Origin: Moritella sp.
Lineage (GTDB): Bacteria; Pseudomonadota; Gammaproteobacteria; Enterobacterales; Moritellaceae
NCBI RefSeq assembly: GCF_013215705.1
Contig: NZ_JABSQR010000040.1
Coordinates: forward strand, 1-44,947
DNA length: 44,947 nucleotides
Reading direction: 5' to 3'
Positions 43,556 through 44,947 of the stretch are shown in pieces. The notes under the pieces are model-generated. The model was not told the DNA's origin and ran no database searches. It saw only the letters and a program-made list of their open reading frames with translations. A program made the position numbers and the translations under genes. Positions within the stretch are counted from its first letter, which is position 1, and each line of letters starts with the position of its first letter.

Positions 43556-44512
43556 TTAAAACTGCCAGAATAATCCCAGACTGCCTACTATATATTCTTT
43601 GTGTGGGTCTTCTTCATAGTCCGGACTCATTGCAACGACGCTAAACTTGATGCCTACATTTTGATAGTAAGCAAGTAAGCCAGCGGCAGCCGTCGCTTGT
43701 ATGTTTTTTAAGGTGATGTCGGGCACTTCAACGGGGGTCTTACCTTCAATGGTTATATCATTAAAACGATAACGAATTTCTGCTGTCGCATAAAGCATGA
43801 TACCTGAGCTATTTGGCGCCAGTAACATGCCTTGCAATCGGTGTGGGTGTAAGCTGAGATTATTATAATTAACCCCTAAATTAGCGCCCCAACGTACCGT
43901 CGAACCAAAGGCCACTTCACTTTGAAAGTTACCGACAGCTAAGCGTTGATAAATTGACAGATCCGATTCACCAATGAGCATAAGAGGTCGGCCGACAAGT
44001 TGATCTGCCTCTGTTGTGACTTGGTAAACAATCTCATCTTCAATTTGATAGTCCCAACCTTGTGGTGTGGTGGCATCAATCGCATCATGAATGAATTTTT
44101 GGGTGTCACCTGCTCTTGATTGTTCACCGACACCGCCCACTAACAATGACAGACGATAAGAACTCACGGCGCTGTAACCTAATACACTTGCTTCACCAAA
44201 CAACAGACCAGCGTATGGGCGCTCATCAGTTTGGGGCGTAATGGCTGATATATCACTGGGTGTCCACATTTGCTGACCGAATTGATAATTCACTGCATAT
44301 TTAAGTGCGTTAGGATCAAAGGCCGTTAATGCTTGCCAAAATTGATTATTTAAAGCTGGTGCTTCTGCAGTGTAGTTAATGAAAACTGCATTGGTATAGT
44401 TACCATCCTCATCTGAGATAACGTCATTATGCATGCCAAATAGCCAACCGTTTGCAAAACTGCTCATTGGGGTTAAAGCGAGCAATATAATGCTGCATAA
44501 TTTAAAACGCAT
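43556..44512 (-). CDS. lpxR: LpxR-like outer membrane lipid A deacylase (DUF2219)
   Basis: A 318-residue protein with a signal peptide (cleavage after SSFA, residue 20) and alternating beta-strand character ending in an aromatic residue (LFWQF), typical of an outer-membrane beta-barrel. LpxR-family segments are visible: an N-terminal HND (28-30) with YTN (39-41), DERPYAGLLFGEASV, QKFIHDAID with H142, and PQGWDYQI. LpxR removes the 3'-acyloxyacyl chain of lipid A. Activity is inferred from the family. Confidence 0.82.
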   Translation of the reverse strand: MRFKLCSIILLALTPMSSFANGWLFGMHNDVISDEDGNYTNAVFINYTAEAPALNNQFWQALTAFDPNALKYAVNYQFGQQMWTPSDISAITPQTDERPYAGLLFGEASVLGYSAVSSYRLSLLVGGVGEQSRAGDTQKFIHDAIDATTPQGWDYQIEDEIVYQVTTEADQLVGRPLMLIGESDLSIYQRLAVGNFQSEVAFGSTVRWGANLGVNYNNLSLHPHRLQGMLLAPNSSGIMLYATAEIRYRFNDITIEGKTPVEVPDITLKNIQATAAAGLLAYYQNVGIKFSVVAMSPDYEEDPHKEYIVGSLGLFWQF

Positions 44513-44848
44513 GGGTATTCCTTTGTGTCATTTTTACGTCGTTACCTGTCAAATATATTAATAAATAATCTTAAGCACTAATTATACCAAGATTATGCCT
44601 GGTGTCGTTATTTAATGCTTGGTTTAGGCTTACTCTCATACTTATTAGTTATGGAGTGTTAGATATCGATACTTGCTAGGCATGGTTTTTTATAAAATAA
44701 TTGCTTCGTATAAGCATACAAAGACATACTAATGAGAAATGTATACCCAAGTTATTTCAAGCTGATATAGCTTGGGTGTAGATATAAATGAGACAACAAG
44801 GATCGTTGTTTATTACTTCGCCCTAGTTACTGGTTTCTTTGATGGGGA
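44513..44848. other. Intergenic region with a dispersed repeat
   Basis: About 336 bp upstream of both the LpxR-like gene and the partial exported-protein gene, which are divergent. Apart from the repeat at 44743-44777 I see no gene-like ORF and no clear RNA gene. It presumably carries both promoters. Confidence 0.5.
44743..44777 (+). repeat. Copy 2 of dispersed ATACCCAAGTTA-type repeat, hairpin-forming
   Basis: ATACCCAAGTTATTTCAA (44743-44760) matches the copy at 19527-19544 at 17 of 18 bases. Here it is followed by an inverted CTTGGGT (44771-44777) that pairs with ACCCAAG (44745-44751), so this copy is a small hairpin element. It resembles repeats spread through Vibrio-like genomes. Confidence 0.55.
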
Positions 44849-44947
44849 ATGAAATTGAAATCATTAATAACATGCTGCGGGTTAATTACCTTAGGCTATA
44901 TAACGTCAAGCGTTTTGACCAGTGTCAACGCTGAAATAAAGGTAAAG
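44849..44947 (+). CDS. Partial exported protein (5' end only)
   Basis: ATG 44849 behind a GGGGAA-type site opens a frame that runs off the window end, giving 33 residues. The sequence is a signal peptide: MKLKSLITC with a hydrophobic core (LITLGYITSSVL) and a likely cleavage after VNA at residue 28, before EIKVK. The mature protein is unseen and no function can be given. Confidence 0.55.
   Translation, partial: MKLKSLITCCGLITLGYITSSVLTSVNAEIKVK

Overview
The window looks like chromosome of a marine gammaproteobacterium, most likely Moritella or a close relative such as Psychromonas or Shewanella. This is inferred from gene order and protein character: serC-hisC-aroA-cmk-rpsA-ihfB-lapA-lapB-pyrF, a lysine-riboswitch-controlled NhaC-type carrier, a rhombosortase, and a marine-type PdsS/PdsR two-component pair. 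No rRNA, tRNA, CRISPR array, transposase or integrase was seen.

Left part (1-9.2 kb) is accessory in character. After a broken nucleotidyltransferase remnant come small stand-alone enzymes, nearly all on the + strand and most with their own ribosome binding site: GNAT acetyltransferase, DUF6624 protein, tandem SH3-like protein, flavodoxin-fold reductase, a LysR/SDR divergent pair, two PhzF-like proteins, OsmC, LysE exporter, two SAM methyltransferases, a HAD protein missing its middle, and a GFA-family zinc protein. One PhzF gene appears to have lost its ATG start, so part of this region may be decaying.

Middle part (9.3-28.2 kb) is mostly core genome: ppiB, a DMT transporter and nnr; then the serC to ihfB amino-acid, nucleotide and translation block; lapA-lapB (LPS assembly control) and pyrF; convergent rhombosortase; a DTW-domain tRNA modification gene, DUF3820, HIT and H-NS-family genes; a clear lysine riboswitch with its own promoter ahead of a lysW-like transporter; tdk; and an EAL-only protein.

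Right part (28.4-38.7 kb, all minus strand) is the most interesting. A probable seven-gene unit reads from 38586 down to 28395: a 673-aa exported protein, a small four-helix cytochrome b-like protein, an FTR1-type iron permease, an FAD amine-oxidase-like enzyme, an exported helical protein, a GT-C-like membrane protein and a 978-aa beta-propeller/hexaheme cytochrome. Its upstream region holds a sigma70-like promoter flanked by two Fur-box-like sequences. An attenuator-like hairpin follows the first gene and a 16-bp inverted repeat follows FTR1. I read this as a candidate iron-controlled, redox-coupled iron-uptake locus of unusual composition; this is inference.

The end (38.7-44.9 kb) carries a DUF2982 membrane protein, pdsS-pdsR (sortase-type sensor kinase and regulator with no sortase in view), a possible 24-codon ORF with a perfect Shine-Dalgarno, a membrane/coiled-coil/winged-helix-like protein, an LpxR-like outer-membrane protein, a dispersed intergenic repeat, and the 5' end of an exported protein cut by the window edge.
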